64,000 nucleotides of DNA from the NCBI GenBank assembly GCA_003194525.1, contig NBIV01000003.1, forward strand, positions 372,001 to 436,000, read 5' to 3'. The notes below the pieces were generated by a model. It did no database searches and had not been told where the DNA came from. It saw only the letters and a program-made list of their open reading frames with translations. Below are positions 32,357 to 41,423 of the stretch, one piece after another (the first letter of the stretch is position 1; each line of letters begins with the position of its first letter). Source of the DNA: Gracilariopsis chorda (taxonomy: Eukaryota > Rhodophyta > Florideophyceae > Gracilariales > Gracilariaceae). Position numbers and translations under genes: made by a program.

Positions 32357-32829
32357 GGAAGCTTTTCAAAGTCTGCCACGAATATTCCACTCGCCTTCAC
32401 CCAAAGAAATGCATCCTATTTGCGAAGTGTATAAGGTGGTGTGGCAGAATCATTTCGGCAGCCGGAGTAAGGTACAACTCAAGACAGTTAGAAGGACTAT
32501 TGCGCATGGAACCCCCTGTGAACGGGACACATTTTCAGGAGCTCCTATGCGAAGTAGAATGGGTCAAGATGAGCATTCCAGACTTCTCCAACCTCACCGT
32601 ACCTCTACATCATTTTCTGGGAAAGGTGTATTCGAAGGCGGGAAAACGTACGAAGACAGCAGTCGCGCAGATAGATCTTGACGCCCTTGGTTGGTCCGCA
32701 GTGGAGTCGACGACTTTTCAGGCATGGAAGGAAGAACTCGCACATACCGTCACCCTTGCTCACAAGGACGAGAGACAGAGACTCGTCGTGTACACGGATG
32801 CATCTGACAATATTTGGTCGGGCATCTGA
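32293..32829 (+). pseudogene. Chromovirus RT palm/thumb and start of RNase H
   Basis: YWLDDILLHIKTVEGLLQ has the catalytic pair as WLDD, HPKKCILFAKCIRWCGRII and LLRMEPPVNGTHFQELL follow, then RLVVYTDASDNIW, the first RNase H strand. The frame ends where a 21-bp sequence is repeated in tandem (32800-32820 and 32822-32842), which shifts it. Confidence 0.8.
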
Positions 32830-32842
32830 CAATATTTGGTCG

Positions 32843-33230
32843 CATCATCATGCCAGTGCCACTTTCCGACCTCACTAAGCCACATAATGAGCAACGGCAC
32901 AGTCCTTTAGCTTTTTGCTCTGGCATTTTCAACGCGACGCAGCAGGGGTGGTCTGTCATAGAGAAGAAGGCGTTTGCCATTCTTGCCACTCTTGAAAGAA
33001 TGCACTGGCTCGTTGCAACATCTTCTGGCTTCGATCTGTACACAGACCATAACAACCTCATTTTCATCTTTGACCCGCTCTCCATCATCCCGGACGGACC
33101 TCAGCCAGCCGTCAATTCGGAAGGCTCTACGTTGGGCTGTCAAAATAAGCGTTTACAACTACATCTGTATTCACATCAAGGGTATCGACAACGTTTGGAC
33201 ATACATGCTCACTCGTTGGCCTGCTTTACA
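32843..33230 (+). pseudogene. Chromovirus RNase H, remainder
   Basis: HSPLAFCSGIFNATQQGWSV, EKKAFAILATLERMHWLV and FDLYTDHNNLIFIFDPL show the second half of the RNase H fold with the Glu and Asp of the active site. A frame change near 33100 leads into YICIHIKGIDNVWTYMLTRW, its last helix. Confidence 0.75.
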
Positions 33231-34122
33231 AACAGTTTGGCGACTGGTCAAGGTCCCAGCTCTCCCATCGAGCTCTGCAGCAAACGTTGTCTGGCCCAAG
33301 CTCGAAGAAATCCGTTCTGAGCAATTTTCAAACGCACAACATCGCCGGGAAGGACTCCAACAAGAGGAAGAACTCTGGAGATTCAAGGACGGTGCCCTAT
33401 GGATCCCGGAAACTTCCTACTCTCTGCAGCTTCGACTCTGCATTATCGCTCACACTGGATCAGCCGGACACCGAGGCCGTTTGACCACCGCGAAGACCTT
33501 GGGTAAACGCTTTGCCTGGAAAACCCAGAAAAAAGACGTCTTCACTTTCGTGCAATCTTGCATCCATTGTATATCGACCACTGGAGGCAAAAAGGTCCCT
33601 AGACCGTTTGGTCCGGCAGTTCATGGCACAGCTCCAACTGACCTCCTGCAGTTCCACTATCTTGAATTTGGGCCAAGCAGAAGCGGCAAAGAGTATGTCT
33701 TGACGCTACGCGACGATCACTCGGACTATAAATGGTTCTTCGCCTTCCCCAACACCGCCACTGAGAACGCAGCGCAAGTTATTGTCGATTGGTGCGCAGC
33801 CTTTACAGTACCACAAGGGCTCATGTCTGAGGAGCTCATTCATTTCCGCAACGAGACAATCCGATTGCTCTCTAAGTCTCTTGGAGTGCCGCAGCATTTT
33901 ACGCTGCCTTACACTCCTTGGAGCAACGGCGCAGTCGAACGTTTAGGGAGGGAAGTCATTCGCGCTTTTCGCGCACTCACATCAGCGTTTCAAATGGACT
34001 TTAAAGAATGGACCGACCTCCTACCTCTCATTCAGAGGATCCTTGACAATGTTCCTTCGCCGCACCACAGAAATATAGCTCCAGTTACGGCTTTCTTGGG
34101 CATGCACCGACCCCGCCGATAA
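33230..34122 (+). pseudogene. Chromovirus integrase
   Basis: RLCIIAHTGSAGHRGRLTTAKTL and SCIHCIS form the H..H..C..C zinc-binding domain. The core has FHYLEFGPSRSGKEYVLTLRDDHSDY (first Asp position replaced by Glu), GLMSEELIHFRNETI (second Asp replaced by Glu) and SNGAVERLGREV with the catalytic Glu. The frame is open from 32974 to 34122. Two catalytic Asp residues appear changed, so it should be inactive. Confidence 0.8.
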
Positions 34123-34522
34123 CGTCGTTCCTTCGCAACACGACACAGTAGATTGTAGAAATTTCAGGCGTTGTCTTGGAACGTTGCAGTAACGTTGAAT
34201 CTCCTCAGAAGGCCTGCGCAGAGCTCAACCCGTTAGTACAAAAGCCCTTACAGAAGAACCGGGAGGCGTCAAGAATCAGGCTTCAAATGGTACACTGTGC
34301 AACTTTGTTGAAGGCGATTTTGTTTTGGTTGCGCAGGAAGAGTACCATGCTGGTGGGAAATTGGCACTCCGCTGGCGCAGCCCGCGACGGGTGATCAAGA
34401 CGCTTTCGGATTACGTTTATCAAGTGGAGGCTCTATAAAATAGGGCTACAGAAGAAGTTCATGGGTCACGGCTCAAGTTCTACCACGACAATTCGCTCGA
34501 CACTGCCGCCATCTTTTCGCAT

Positions 34523-34753
34523 GTGAGTGCTTCCGAAACCGGAATGCCGGTTGCACGCGTGATAAAACTCGTGTGCACGGACACTGGCCTGAAAGTGCAA
34601 GTACGTTGGAAAGGACTCGACGTTGCAGAAGACACCTTGGAACATCTGCACCGCATTTTCGAAGATGTGCCGATAATGCTTACGCGCCTACTCAACCGCA
34701 AGACCACTCCGCCGGAGCTCGCAGAAGCCGCACGCACTGCACTTTTTCTCTGA
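34523..34753 (+). pseudogene. Chromodomain at the polyprotein C-terminus
   Basis: LKVQVRWKGLDVAEDTLEHL followed by RIFEDVPIMLTRLL matches the V.V.WKG....E.TWE....+.ED.P pattern of chromodomains, with Leu in place of the usual Trp. In chromoviruses this domain guides integration to chromatin marks. The preceding 400 bp (34123-34522) contain a degraded GPY/F-type region (LALRWRSPRRVIKTL). Confidence 0.65.
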
Positions 34754-34763
34754 ATGAGAGGAG

Positions 34764-34852
34764 TGTAGCCCTTGCCGGCTCTGCGTGGGTACTCAGAACC
34801 CAAATGGGAAATCTCACTTTTCTTGGACGAACAACTACCGTAGTTTGCCACA
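34764..34852 (+). repeat. 3' LTR of the chromovirus, 89 bp
   Basis: It starts TGTAGCCCTTGCCGG directly after the purine tract GAATGAGAGGAG (34752-34763) and ends TTTGCCACA before CACCT (34853-34857). It lacks the central ~130 bp of the 5' copy. Confidence 0.85.
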
Positions 34853-34857
34853 CACCT

Positions 34858-35480
34858 GTGCCTGTCGTAAATGAGAAGGGCTTTGCGGTCGTCTATCGTA
34901 AAAGGGTAGACTGCTCGGCGAATTTTTCAGCCCAGCGCACAACTTTATACGTATCGAAGCTATCCACCTCTCTTAGAGTTCCCAAGGGCGCGGCGGTTGG
35001 TATACAATCGACCAGGGTCTCCAGGACTTCCTTTCCAGCTACTTTTATCGTCTGGTGCGCAATTCTGCATCCTTGAATGACGAACATATGAGACAATGTA
35101 GTTCCATTGGCGCATATAATCTGCATCATCGAGACTCTGGGTATGCTATTGAAGAACACCGCTCGTTGAAGATGCTGTCCCTCGAGCCACCCTTCGATTT
35201 CCTGCTGCAATTTTTCCGCCTGATTTTGCCGTTGAACTCTCGTTTTTGGATTTCTACACATTCTTCAAGGTTGAAGATGTGGGATGGATCAATATTGTTG
35301 TCGCTGGTGATTTGTTTTAGCCATATGATGTTTTTTTAGTTTCTTCACATTGATTAGATCAAAGTGGATTGCCTCCTGCATATTGAATCTGCCAAGTCTC
35401 ACTGCGTGTTCGTGGCATCTTCGAAACAGTTTTAACCACCTCTTCTCTCAGTGACCATTTGTGAATGGTTGTTTCTGTCT
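34858..35480 (-). pseudogene. Pogo/Tigger-like DDE transposase, N-terminal half
   Basis: From 35430 downward different frames give WLKLFRRCHEHAVRLGRF, DNNIDPSHIFNLEECVE (the usual IfN.DE.g block) and then ICANGTTLSHMFVIQG and KVVRWAEKFAE. These correspond to the CENP-B/pogo DNA-binding end, the first catalytic region and the W...F helix before the second Asp. The gene is interrupted at the CACCT site by the gypsy element. At least two frameshifts. Confidence 0.7.
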
Positions 35481-36659
35481 TCTGACAGAAGGGAGATGAA
35501 AAATGATTATTTCTGCACCATAAAGAATATCGCTGCTCAACATTGAGTACCCTAGATCAGAGTAATGGTGAATGATCAAGCCTTACTGTTTTGCAATAAA
35601 ATTCGTATAGCGTTGATGCCTTCAGTGTCCTAAAAATATGAGAAAGCGCTCGAAAGTTTAATACCGGTACACCAAAGTGACCCTTGTTACTTTTGCTATG
35701 CGTACTGATTCAAATGCTCGCGTGCCATTCTCATAAGCCACAAACGCGGTTCTGATACGTGTAAGCTCAGCTACATTTCAGCTAGTATTCGAAGATATTA
35801 TCGAGTTGTGTTACATGGGAAGGAAAGAGATGAACAATGACAGTGTATATAGTGAGTGGGTTATTCAACAGGTGAGAGTAGTTGAGAACACTTTCACTTT
35901 ATGCTTCGTTCTACACTGGTTTGTGTTTTCCAATAAATCAGGCCGCCAGATGCATACATTTTCGCTTTCTTTTCATGTGGAAGACTTAATCTAGGGTGCG
36001 GTGTTTTTAAATTGAGACAAAGGGTGACTATCTTGGCAGTTGTATGGTGGTTGGTTTTCGTTCCTGACGTAGCCAAAACAGAGGTTTTTTGTCTTGTCTA
36101 ACCACCTCATGGTGTCAAATACGGTCTGTGGGGACTGCAGAAGAGCTAATAGACTTTAGAAAAGAAGACGTTCAACCTTTTTGACAAGCAAGAACCATGA
36201 TTTCGGCGTTTCTGAGGACTTTAGTAAATATTTTGATTTATTCCGCCTTTGTCCACAGCCAGAACACAGAATGTTGTAGATTGAAAACTGATTCAGAACG
36301 TTTTCGGGAAAGGTCTAAACTACACGACGTAGATAGTGTAGGCAAGTCAGCGCGCATTTGGACCAATAGAAAGAGAAAGCCAGTGGGCACGAGCCACAGA
36401 AGGATGGACATGTGCCCGTGTCAGTTGAGATCTTACTGTAGCCAATTATATGCCCCTATTCTAGACTTTTACCAGTCGATCCCCATAGTCAGGACATTAG
36501 CTCTATCTCTGCTCTCTCCGGCCCCACAGTCAGCATCATGTTAATGTCGTAATTCCTATTTGCCTCCATCGTTGTGCAAATTGGAGCGAAACCAAGAAAA
36601 ATTAGGCATTGAAAATCGTCATTTTTATTCGCAAACATTTATTTCTTTTATAATTGTGG
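35481..36659. other. Stretch without recognised genes
   Basis: The longest frame (36197-36544, plus) starts with a hydrophobic stretch (LRTLVNILIYSAFVHS) like a signal peptide, but it has no domain I know and sits in AT-rich, low-information sequence. The end of this stretch borders the LTR at 36660. Confidence 0.35.
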
Positions 36660-37481
36660 TGCATTGCCCCAAAGGGGAAAAACACCAAAAGAAGTCCGGG
36701 ATCTTCCTCTCACGAGGTGAACCCAGTTGGGTAGAACCCTCCCGGAGGTGTCATGGCGAAGCCGGTTTGTAAGACCAAAGACACCTGTCGCGACTTGCGC
36801 AGGGAGGTGTAGGCGAAGAATCGGTATCCGCGTGAGCGGGGTGTGATCCTCAGTAAAGGTATGTTTCCCATAAGTGAGGAAGTGTGAGCGGGTGCACACA
36901 GAAGGGGGCCGCGGGTAGGGGGATATACTACCCTGAAAGGGCGAAAGGAGGAGGGTGAGGGGAAAGGAGGAAGAGTGGGCGAGGGTGAGTCGCGAGAGCG
37001 ACAAACGAGTACGGTAATGCCAGGGACAAGACTCCCTATACAGGGCGAAACACCAATGTTATTGGAATGATTACACTCCCAAAGATGGGCCTCTTTAGAT
37101 GTGCAAGGGGGTTAGATGTCCCGTGGTTTACGTCGTTTCCCTCCCAGGAGGAGTAGAGCACGCGCGCAAGCGGTAACAACTAGAGCCAATTCCTCAGGTT
37201 GGGGTCCCTTGTTGGGAAAGGTTAACTGGTGCGACGGCAGCGTGCCGTCGCACTAAGTACTAGCTTCCCAGAAATAGGTGTGAAAATAATAAATAAAATC
37301 AACTAAAATACTTCACATTTGGTGGCAACATCTACTACTGTGGCCAACCGCCAATGGACCCAAAACCGTGTCCCACGTGCCCGTACCCACCATTGTGGGG
37401 CGTAGTTCATATACACACTACACAACCGATAATATCGGGAAAACGATCAGGTACCAAGAATCCCTCCCTGAGGGCGTTGCA
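36660..37481 (-). repeat. 3' LTR of the ambisense element (822 bp)
   Basis: It is the same length as the LTR at 47185-48006 and differs at roughly 2-3% of positions by eye, so the insertion is not brand new. Small hairpins include CCTC/GAGG, CCCT/AGGG and CCGAT/ATCGG. The 9-bp stem GCGACGGCA...TGCCGTCGC of the other copy is also kept here. On the plus strand it lies directly upstream of the two antisense-side frames and could serve as their promoter. Confidence 0.92.
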
Positions 37482-37496
37482 CCTCATATCCCCCCT
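37482..37496 (-). other. Polypurine tract of the ambisense element
   Basis: The minus strand reads AGGGGGGATATGAGG immediately before the TG of the 3' LTR. It is the expected plus-strand primer, and it sets pol (minus) as the genomic sense of the element. Confidence 0.75.
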
Positions 37497-37539
37497 AGGA
37501 CGGAAAACGACCGCGGACGCGGAGGATTCCCAGACGAAA

Positions 37540-38520
37540 ATGGGTGATAAAAGCGCGTGCTCTGTCTCCGGTTCTCCGGTAAATCCCTCTGCACCAGAGT
37601 CATCGAGCGCACAAACAACAACAACAGCCACCCTCGAAAAGGGAGAAATGAACAACGACAACAACATTAACAACAACAGCCAACCTCCGAGGCCTCTCGG
37701 GCGATACACCACCGGTTTCCGGTCAGCTCCCCTGCCTCAGGGCGATCGACATCCGGTACAACCGGGGAATATGGCTGCTACAGCCGACCATCCCTTCGCA
37801 CTACCACCTTCGGTGGGGTCCTCCGGAACCACTCCGGCGTTCAACTGGCCAACCTACAACACCCTGGTGGGGCTCAACCCGATGAATCGGAATCACGCGT
37901 CGCGCCTGCGCCTTGCCCCGTGGTTTCACCCGGTCGCTGTCCCCAATGAGGGATTGGTCACCGCTTATTCGGATGGCTCAGACACCCTTCCGGGGGATCT
38001 GCCCATAGCAGTCACCACATCGTGGAATTGGCGTTACCGGATTGCGATTCCCTGTCACCACCTCCGGAGGAATTCGGGCGAGATCGTCGCTGCGGCGCAG
38101 ACCGCGTTGACGCGCATTGCATACCAACGGCAGAGCCGGGCTCCATTCGATGTACCGGTCCCACCGGAGTTCGGCTTCGACATTAGCTACTTCCGCACTC
38201 CCGGGGGGATTGGATACGGCGACAACCTGTTCCGCCTCGAGACCCTCGCTTGGAGGAATTTCCCGGCAGCGCGGCAAGAAGCCCTTTGTTGGGAGCGACC
38301 GATTATTCGGGCGGAGTTCCGCTATCTTTCCCAGGAATACCGGTCAACCTTCCTCCAGAACTTCATCCGCTATGAGTGGCGTTGGCGATCCAGATTCGGG
38401 TATTTCATCCCGTATCAGAACGTGGAGATAGAGCGGATTGCGCCGCCTCACCGACTAGGTCGGTATGTAGCACTCCCCGAGTGGTGGCGCTTCCATGAAG
38501 CATGCCGGGGTGCTACATAG
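37540..38520 (+). CDS. Plus-strand frame A of the ambisense element, unknown function
   Basis: An ATG at 37540 opens 326 codons; the frame is also open upstream into the LTR (to 37354), but 37540 is the first ATG outside the LTR. The first ~60 residues are Ser/Thr/Asn/Gln-rich and look disordered (NNDNNINNN). The remainder is a probable globular domain rich in Trp, Tyr, Phe and Arg (SWNWRYRIAIP, FGFDISYFRTPGGIGYGDN, FIRYEWRWRSRFGYFIP, LPEWWRFHEACRG). No signal peptide, transmembrane segment, zinc motif or known retroelement domain is visible. It overlaps frame B by 19 bp. Antisense-side extra frames are known in a few plant gypsy elements, but I do not recognise this protein. Confidence 0.7.
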   Translation: MGDKSACSVSGSPVNPSAPESSSAQTTTTATLEKGEMNNDNNINNNSQPPRPLGRYTTGFRSAPLPQGDRHPVQPGNMAATADHPFALPPSVGSSGTTPAFNWPTYNTLVGLNPMNRNHASRLRLAPWFHPVAVPNEGLVTAYSDGSDTLPGDLPIAVTTSWNWRYRIAIPCHHLRRNSGEIVAAAQTALTRIAYQRQSRAPFDVPVPPEFGFDISYFRTPGGIGYGDNLFRLETLAWRNFPAARQEALCWERPIIRAEFRYLSQEYRSTFLQNFIRYEWRWRSRFGYFIPYQNVEIERIAPPHRLGRYVALPEWWRFHEACRGAT

Positions 38521-39326
38521 AACTCCCGCCGGTACTTATGTACCTCGGTTCGCTGCTCATGCAGGATCCCCGGTCGGGGTTGTGGTCCGTACTGGTTACG
38601 GAGTGGGCAGCCCGCGTTGCGGCTTATATCCTAAACGAGGCGTACGACCGGTTTCGTCTCTGGTTCCTCCCACCACGTGTGCGGGCAGCGATCCGCAATT
38701 TGGATCTTCGCATCCCCCTTGGGGGCCAGGCCAACAATGAAGAGGTTCTCCAATTACTTGGGTACATCGACAGCGTTAGCTGGAGTGAGGTCCCGCTGGA
38801 GCAAAGCGGTCGTCTGTATGGCGGCAGCGGTAACACCGGTGGTCCGGGACTGGGTAGAAACACCGCCCTTGCGGGGGATTTTATCCACTTCGACCCCTGG
38901 GAGTTCCGGGAAATTTCCTCCGACGAGGCGCGCGAGCTTCGCGATGCGCCCCGGCATGTGCCGGAAGACCACCCGGTGGGGTACGTCGATTCTGACGACT
39001 ACTACCGCGCATATGGCGGGGATGACCCAATGGTCGATAACGAACCGGAAGAACCCGGGGAGATGGACGTAGAAGAAACCGGCGCTATCACGGAAGCTTT
39101 CACAGAGGGGGTATCTCCGGCCGAGCCGGCTGCTGACCCTTCGGCGGCGAGTGCCGGACCTTCTATCTCCAGCGGGGTGACGGCGAATGAAAACGAGATC
39201 ATCGCACGTTTTCTCCGGAGTGCCGGTCTGAGCGCTGCCGAGGTATCGAGGGATGTCACCATTATGGCGGACGCGTTGGCCTACCGCCTCGCTGGTGGTT
39301 ACGCCCCGGGCGACGGCGAAGAGTGA
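38502..39326 (+). CDS. Plus-strand frame B of the ambisense element, unknown function
   Basis: 274 codons in the -1 frame relative to A; its ATG lies 16 bases before the stop of A. The N-terminal ~80 residues are hydrophobic/helical and basic (YLGSLLMQDPRSGLWSVLV, AYDRFRLWFLPPRVRAAIR). The middle is Gly-rich (GGSGNTGGPGLG) and the C-terminal half is strongly acidic (DDPMVDNEPEEPGEMDVEE) and ends in an Ala-rich helix (FLRSAGLSAAEVSRDVTIM). Initiation could be by termination-reinitiation, or A and B may have been one protein split by one base in the GGGG at 38507-38510. Function unknown. Confidence 0.65.
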   Translation: MPGCYIELPPVLMYLGSLLMQDPRSGLWSVLVTEWAARVAAYILNEAYDRFRLWFLPPRVRAAIRNLDLRIPLGGQANNEEVLQLLGYIDSVSWSEVPLEQSGRLYGGSGNTGGPGLGRNTALAGDFIHFDPWEFREISSDEARELRDAPRHVPEDHPVGYVDSDDYYRAYGGDDPMVDNEPEEPGEMDVEETGAITEAFTEGVSPAEPAADPSAASAGPSISSGVTANENEIIARFLRSAGLSAAEVSRDVTIMADALAYRLAGGYAPGDGEE

Positions 39327-40283
39327 GCCCCTTTTTTCTAGTTTCCTGGTGTTCCTTCCCTGGCTATGCCAGTTAGTGTAGTGTAGTATGGAGCTTGCTG
39401 CTCCACTAGGTAACCTTTCCCGTCTCGGACGGTGATTTCCATTTAGAATTCCCCGTCCTGGACGGACTTTCCCTTGCTATCCTTTCTTACTGCCCTCCGC
39501 TCGTGCGGCAACGTTACCCAACTTGGGCATTAACCAGCGTGGCTGGGGCTGCAGTTCCCGTTTGACGGTGGTATCGCACGACCTGCGATCGTGGGAGGTG
39601 TTCAATTGGCTCCCATGTATCCCTACTGGGGTCATACCCGTACCAGCGGACGCGGTATTGTAGAATACCATCCTGGTCCCAGGTGTGTCCGACAAGTCGG
39701 TCTACTACGAACTCTCGTTCGTAGACCTGCCGGCCGTGCCGGGTGGTGGTTGTATTCCCTTGTGAGGGTTACCCGCGGTGCGGTATAATGTCCCTTAGCA
39801 GGGTTTTCGGCGATAACTCCGGCGTTGCCGTGCGCTGTGGTAGCGGTTGCTGCTCGTGCGGGAGGATATCCCCCAAGAGGGTGTTTTGCGTCATGGTTTT
39901 CCCCGCCAAGCTATTCGCCAGAGGGGCGTCGTTATTCCCGCCATCACGGTAGGCCGGGCGAACCGCCAGTCGGCGGGGGACTTGAACTCCGCGAGTGCGG
40001 TCTTCTTCGCGAACTGCGAGCTTGCGGGGTCTTTGCCGCGTATGCGGGAACGGCGTTTGCGACATTCCCTGCGGGGTCCCGTGCGACACGGTGATTGGTA
40101 AGCGTTCTGCCTCCCTGCCAGGTGCACGAGGGCTCTGCAACATACGTTCCGGCGACGCCGTGGTGTCCCAGGCTACTGACGGGTTGTGTGGGGCTAATTC
40201 CGGTACACCTGTATTTTGGTCAAAATTCCTCTTTGGGGGATGCCGGGCAGGTGCCAATGACACCCTTTTCCGGGGCCTTGCCG
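39327..40283. promoter_or_regulatory. Convergent intergenic segment with dense hairpins
   Basis: It lies between the stop of frame B (plus) and the stop of pol (minus), so both transcripts would end here. Hairpins come in quick succession, for example CCGCC-AGTC-GGCGG (39963-39976), CCGC-GAGT-GCGG (39989-40000) and CCGC-GTAT-GCGG (40036-40047). A bidirectional terminator or 3'-end processing role is possible. Frames crossing it lack domains. Confidence 0.4.
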
Positions 40284-41423
40284 CTAAGCGCGGTGCACCG
40301 TCTCCATGAGGAGGGGCAGCGTCCGGTACGACCGGTTTCGAGCGTGCAATGGCACGCGTTCTTCCTGAGTTCCTCGGTTCTTCGCCGCAGCGTTGCGGAA
40401 GTTGGGGCAAATTATTCCCCGGAGCGGGGGCTTCGATTCCGTCGATGACGGGAGGCGTTTCCGGCACTTGCGCGCCAGGGCCTGAAGCTTCGACTGCGAC
40501 TTGGCTGCCTTTTTCCCTGACAGGGGTGTGCGGTAGTTGCGCTTCAACCTCCCGTGTTGCACGGTATAATTGCCGCTTTTGCGGGGCCTGCGTGTCTGGT
40601 TGTTGTTGCGCAGCACTGCCCGAGAACGGGGGATTAGTGTTCCGTGTTTCCCGTTGCGACGGCGATAGCGTTCCTCGAAAACGAGTGTTCTCCTCCCCCT
40701 CCTTAGACGGAGCGGCGGGATAAGGGATAACATTCCCCGCCTGGCGGGTATAAATTCGCGCCAGGGGGCGGGCGTGGTAGGAACGGGCGCTAAGAGGCCC
40801 GAACTACCCGGCTGAGCCGGTGAGTCTGACAGGGTCGGTAGGTCTGAGAGTCCCCGGCTGGGGTGTGGTAGTACCGTAGGCCTATTACTCCTGGATGATT
40901 CCGGTGTTGCAGAGTCCGTAGAAACGGGGTTGCCTGGGTCCAGGACTACCTCTGACGAGGGAGGAGGCGCAAGGACAACACGATCACGGGAAATCCGTTC
41001 GTGCGTGTCGCCCATCTCTACCACGACAGTGTCGGTGTTTACAGAGATGACCTTGAATGGTCCATCCGCCAAAGGCGAAAGTTTATGGCGCTTCTCCCGT
41101 TCCGGGTTGTAGTACTCCTTCCTGATGAAGACGTAGTTATTCGCCCGAATCGGGGACGGTTTCCCTCGCAAGTGAGCATCAAAATCCCGCTTGTAAGCGG
41201 CTTGGGTCCATGCCATAGACTTCCGCGCAGCGGGGACGAGCTTGGAAAGCCATTGCTTCCATTGCTGCTGGTAGATACCCACTGATGGGAAATTGTTCAA
41301 GGTAGCTTGGGGTTCCAGCGCCGCAGGCGGGGGTGTTCTAGATAGAACCAACTCGAATGGCGAAACTCCGGCAATCAGGTGTATCTGCATGTTGTACGCG
41401 TACGTTACCGCATCAGCGTACAT
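40284..41423 (-). pseudogene. Integrase C-terminus with GPF module and long basic tail
   Basis: After a frame change near 41440 the frame reads YADAVTYAYNMQIHLIAG, SPFELVLSRTPPPAAL and then SPLADGPFKVISVNTDTVVVE...RISRDRVVLAP, the GPY/F module of gypsy integrases. It is followed by ~210 residues rich in Pro, Ser, Arg and Lys (RRGRRTLVFEERYRRRNG) with no chromodomain. The tail is unusually long and basic. Confidence 0.75.

Larger units (their letters stand above)
29680..34852 (+). mobile_element. Ty3/gypsy element with a chromodomain, inserted in a pogo-like transposase gene
   Basis: LTRs begin TGTAGCC and end GTTTGCCACA (29680-29897 and 34764-34852), with CACCT duplicated outside. Inside, on the plus strand, are gag, protease, RT, RNase H, integrase and a C-terminal chromodomain, the chromovirus order. 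Many stops and frameshifts, and a 22-bp tandem duplication in RNase H, show it is dead. Length 5,173 bp. Confidence 0.9.

Noticed and set aside
35806-36544. Plus-strand frames with a hydrophobic N-terminus
   Set aside because: Short, AT-rich, no domain, no supporting context; most likely chance.
37354-37539. Upstream start for frame A inside the LTR
   Set aside because: The first 62 codons would be LTR sequence; the ATG at 37540 lies just outside it and gives a plausible N-terminus.
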